Source: Peptoniphilus ovalis (GTDB taxonomy: Bacteria > Bacillota > Clostridia > Tissierellales > Peptoniphilaceae). From it: DNA of 64,000 nt. The stretch lies in NCBI RefSeq assembly GCF_018919265.1, contig NZ_JAHLQO010000002.1, positions 186,001-250,000 on the forward strand. Reading direction: 5' to 3'. Below are positions 62,882 to 64,000 of the stretch, piece by piece (position 1 is the first letter of the stretch; each line of letters begins with the position of its first letter). The translations under genes were made by a program, and so were the position numbers. The notes below the pieces were generated by a model. That model was given only the letters and a program-made list of their open reading frames with translations, searched no databases and was not told where the DNA came from.

Positions 62882-63259
62882 ATGGATTTATCGCCAGGCG
62901 ATATTTTAGATGGCGTAGTTACTAAGGTAGCTAAGTTTGGTGCTTTCGTTGATTTAGGAGAAGGCAAAAGTGGTTTAGTACATATTTCTGAAATTGCTGA
63001 TACTTTTGTAAAAAATATTGAAAGTCATGTGGCAGTAGGTGATGAAGTTAAAGTCAAGGTTTTAAGCATTGACGAAAAGGGAAAAATCGCTCTTTCTATG
63101 AAAGATGCAATGCCTAAGAGAGAAGAACCAAAAAAAGAAGAAACTGTTGATTCTAAATTTGAGGATCTTTTAAGCAAATTTATGAAAGAAAGCAATACTA
63201 AACTCGACGAAGCTAGAGCTAGATACAATACAAAGACAGGAAAGAGAAATTCTAGATGA
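62882..63259 (+). CDS. S1-domain RNA-binding protein, YabR-like
   Basis: A 125-residue protein whose first 75 residues are an S1 domain (GDILDGVVTKVAKFGAFVDL, GLVHISEIADTFV, VKVKVLSIDEKGKIALSMKD). A charged, Lys/Glu-rich C-terminal segment follows. It is the YabR/general stress protein 13 type, found after divIC in Bacillota. It binds RNA or ribosomes; the exact role is not known. Confidence 0.88.
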   Translation: MDLSPGDILDGVVTKVAKFGAFVDLGEGKSGLVHISEIADTFVKNIESHVAVGDEVKVKVLSIDEKGKIALSMKDAMPKREEPKKEETVDSKFEDLLSKFMKESNTKLDEARARYNTKTGKRNSR

Positions 63260-63263
63260 TAAT

Positions 63264-63307
63264 AAGTGGTTGACTATCTAAGATAGTTTTCCACTATTTT
63301 TTTATTA
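63264..63307 (+). terminator. Terminator before tilS
   Basis: AGTGG...CCACT enclosing GACTATC/GATAGTT, followed by ATTTTTTTATT. Confidence 0.8.
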
Positions 63308-63315
63308 ATTTTATT

Positions 63316-64000
63316 ATGGATAAATTATTTATTGAAAATTTAAAAAAATTAAATATAGTTAAAGAAAATGACAAAATTACATTGGCAGTATCTGGTGGTG
63401 CTGATTCAATGTATCTTTTTTATAATTTTATGGATTTAAAAGAAGTTTTAGACCTTGATATTATAGTATGTCATTTAAATCATGGTATTCGTGAAACTGC
63501 AAAAAGAGACGAAAACTTTGTTAAAGAGGTTTGCGACACTCACCAGGTCGAATTCATCGTAAAACACGCAAATATGAATGATTTTGCAAAGGAAAACTCA
63601 TTATCTTCTGAAGAAGCAGGTAGAATTTTAAGATATTCTTTCTTTAGAGAAAATTCAAAAGATAGAAAAATTATGACTGCTCACAATGCAAATGACAATG
63701 CTGAGACTATTTTGTATAACATAATTAGAGGATCAGGTTTAAATGGGCTTGTTGGAATTCCAGTTGAAAACAATGGAGTTTATAGACCTATCTTAAATAT
63801 AAAAAGAGAAGACATTGAAAAATATCTTCACGAAAATAATTTAAAATATTATGATGATGAAACAAACTTTGAAAAAATATATACGCGAAATAAAATTAGA
63901 CTTGATCTTATTCCAAATCTTAAAAATTATAATGAAAATATAGTTGAATCTCTTTTAAGACTTTCTGAAAATGCAAATGAAGCATCTCATTATATTAACA
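63316..64000 (+). CDS. tilS: tRNA(Ile)-lysidine synthetase TilS, N-terminal part (runs off window)
   Basis: ATP-dependent enzyme that converts C34 of the AUA-reading isoleucine tRNA to lysidine. The first 228 residues are present with no stop before the window end. The PP-loop SGGADS (residues 27-32) and the family block VCHLNHGIRETAKRDENFV are visible, then TAHNANDNAETILYN and the IRGSGLNGLVGIP stretch. ATG 63316 lacks a strong ribosome binding site and lies only nine bases after a terminator tail, so I may have the start slightly wrong. Confidence 0.93.
   Translation, partial: MDKLFIENLKKLNIVKENDKITLAVSGGADSMYLFYNFMDLKEVLDLDIIVCHLNHGIRETAKRDENFVKEVCDTHQVEFIVKHANMNDFAKENSLSSEEAGRILRYSFFRENSKDRKIMTAHNANDNAETILYNIIRGSGLNGLVGIPVENNGVYRPILNIKREDIEKYLHENNLKYYDDETNFEKIYTRNKIRLDLIPNLKNYNENIVESLLRLSENANEASHYIN

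Noticed and set aside
1-64000. tRNA, rRNA, CRISPR, insertion sequence or prophage
   Set aside because: I looked for repeats with regular spacing, transposase or integrase motifs and tRNA cloverleaf ends (GGTTCGAATCC-like) and found none.

Overview
The window reads as a chromosomal segment of an AT-rich, Gram-positive anaerobe (Bacillota). The evidence is strong AGGAGG ribosome binding sites, a T-box leader, a Bacillus-type ribosomal-protein order, lipobox solute-binding proteins, a choline trimethylamine-lyase microcompartment and electron-transferring flavoproteins. My best guess is a peptoniphilaceous coccus such as Anaerococcus; that is an inference and no rRNA gene is present to test it. 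I see no tRNA, rRNA, CRISPR array, insertion sequence or prophage.

Positions 1-12.7 kb hold a choline-degrading glycyl-radical bacterial microcompartment (BMC) operon: the end of cutC, cutD, a EutS-like shell protein, a EutP/PduV GTPase, a EutT-like protein, EutJ, further shell proteins, PduL (split by an apparent frameshift in a run of eight A), an acylating aldehyde dehydrogenase with a C-terminal encapsulation-type helix, two nearly identical BMC-H proteins, a TPR/DUF4037/DUF4125 trio, a MerR regulator and an iron alcohol dehydrogenase. Choline would be cleaved to trimethylamine and acetaldehyde; acetaldehyde is then split between acetyl-CoA (onwards to acetyl phosphate through PduL) and ethanol.

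Positions 12.7-16.5 kb hold a methionine T-box and a metNI-metQ-metQ importer. Positions 16.6-26.3 kb are mixed: a thioesterase, an SDR reductase, two YeiH-family membrane proteins around a LysR regulator, signal peptidase I, a FAD oxidoreductase, trmL, and a RecB-like nuclease fused to an XPD/DinG-type helicase. Positions 26.3-30.8 kb hold rpmG-secE-nusG-rplK-rplA and rplJ-rplL with their leaders, interrupted by a hairpin-rich element and an HTH regulator fused to a superoxide-reductase-like domain.

Positions 30.8-31.1 kb carry a candidate type I toxin-antitoxin locus: a 26-residue hydrophobic peptide, a convergent antisense promoter and complementary mRNA ends. Positions 31.2-41.2 kb contain two lrgAB pairs, a large unknown HTH regulator, a lactate-oxidation-like operon (FAD oxidase, acyl-CoA dehydrogenase, etfBA, lrgAB) and a second, divergent etfBA. 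Positions 41.4-46.6 kb hold an iron-type ABC importer and ahpCF. Positions 46.8-60.8 kb are the S10-spc-alpha ribosomal superoperon, in which map and rpsD are absent from their usual places. The end holds a YabN-like methylase, HU, rqcP, a DivIC-like protein, an S1-domain protein and the start of tilS, which runs off the window.
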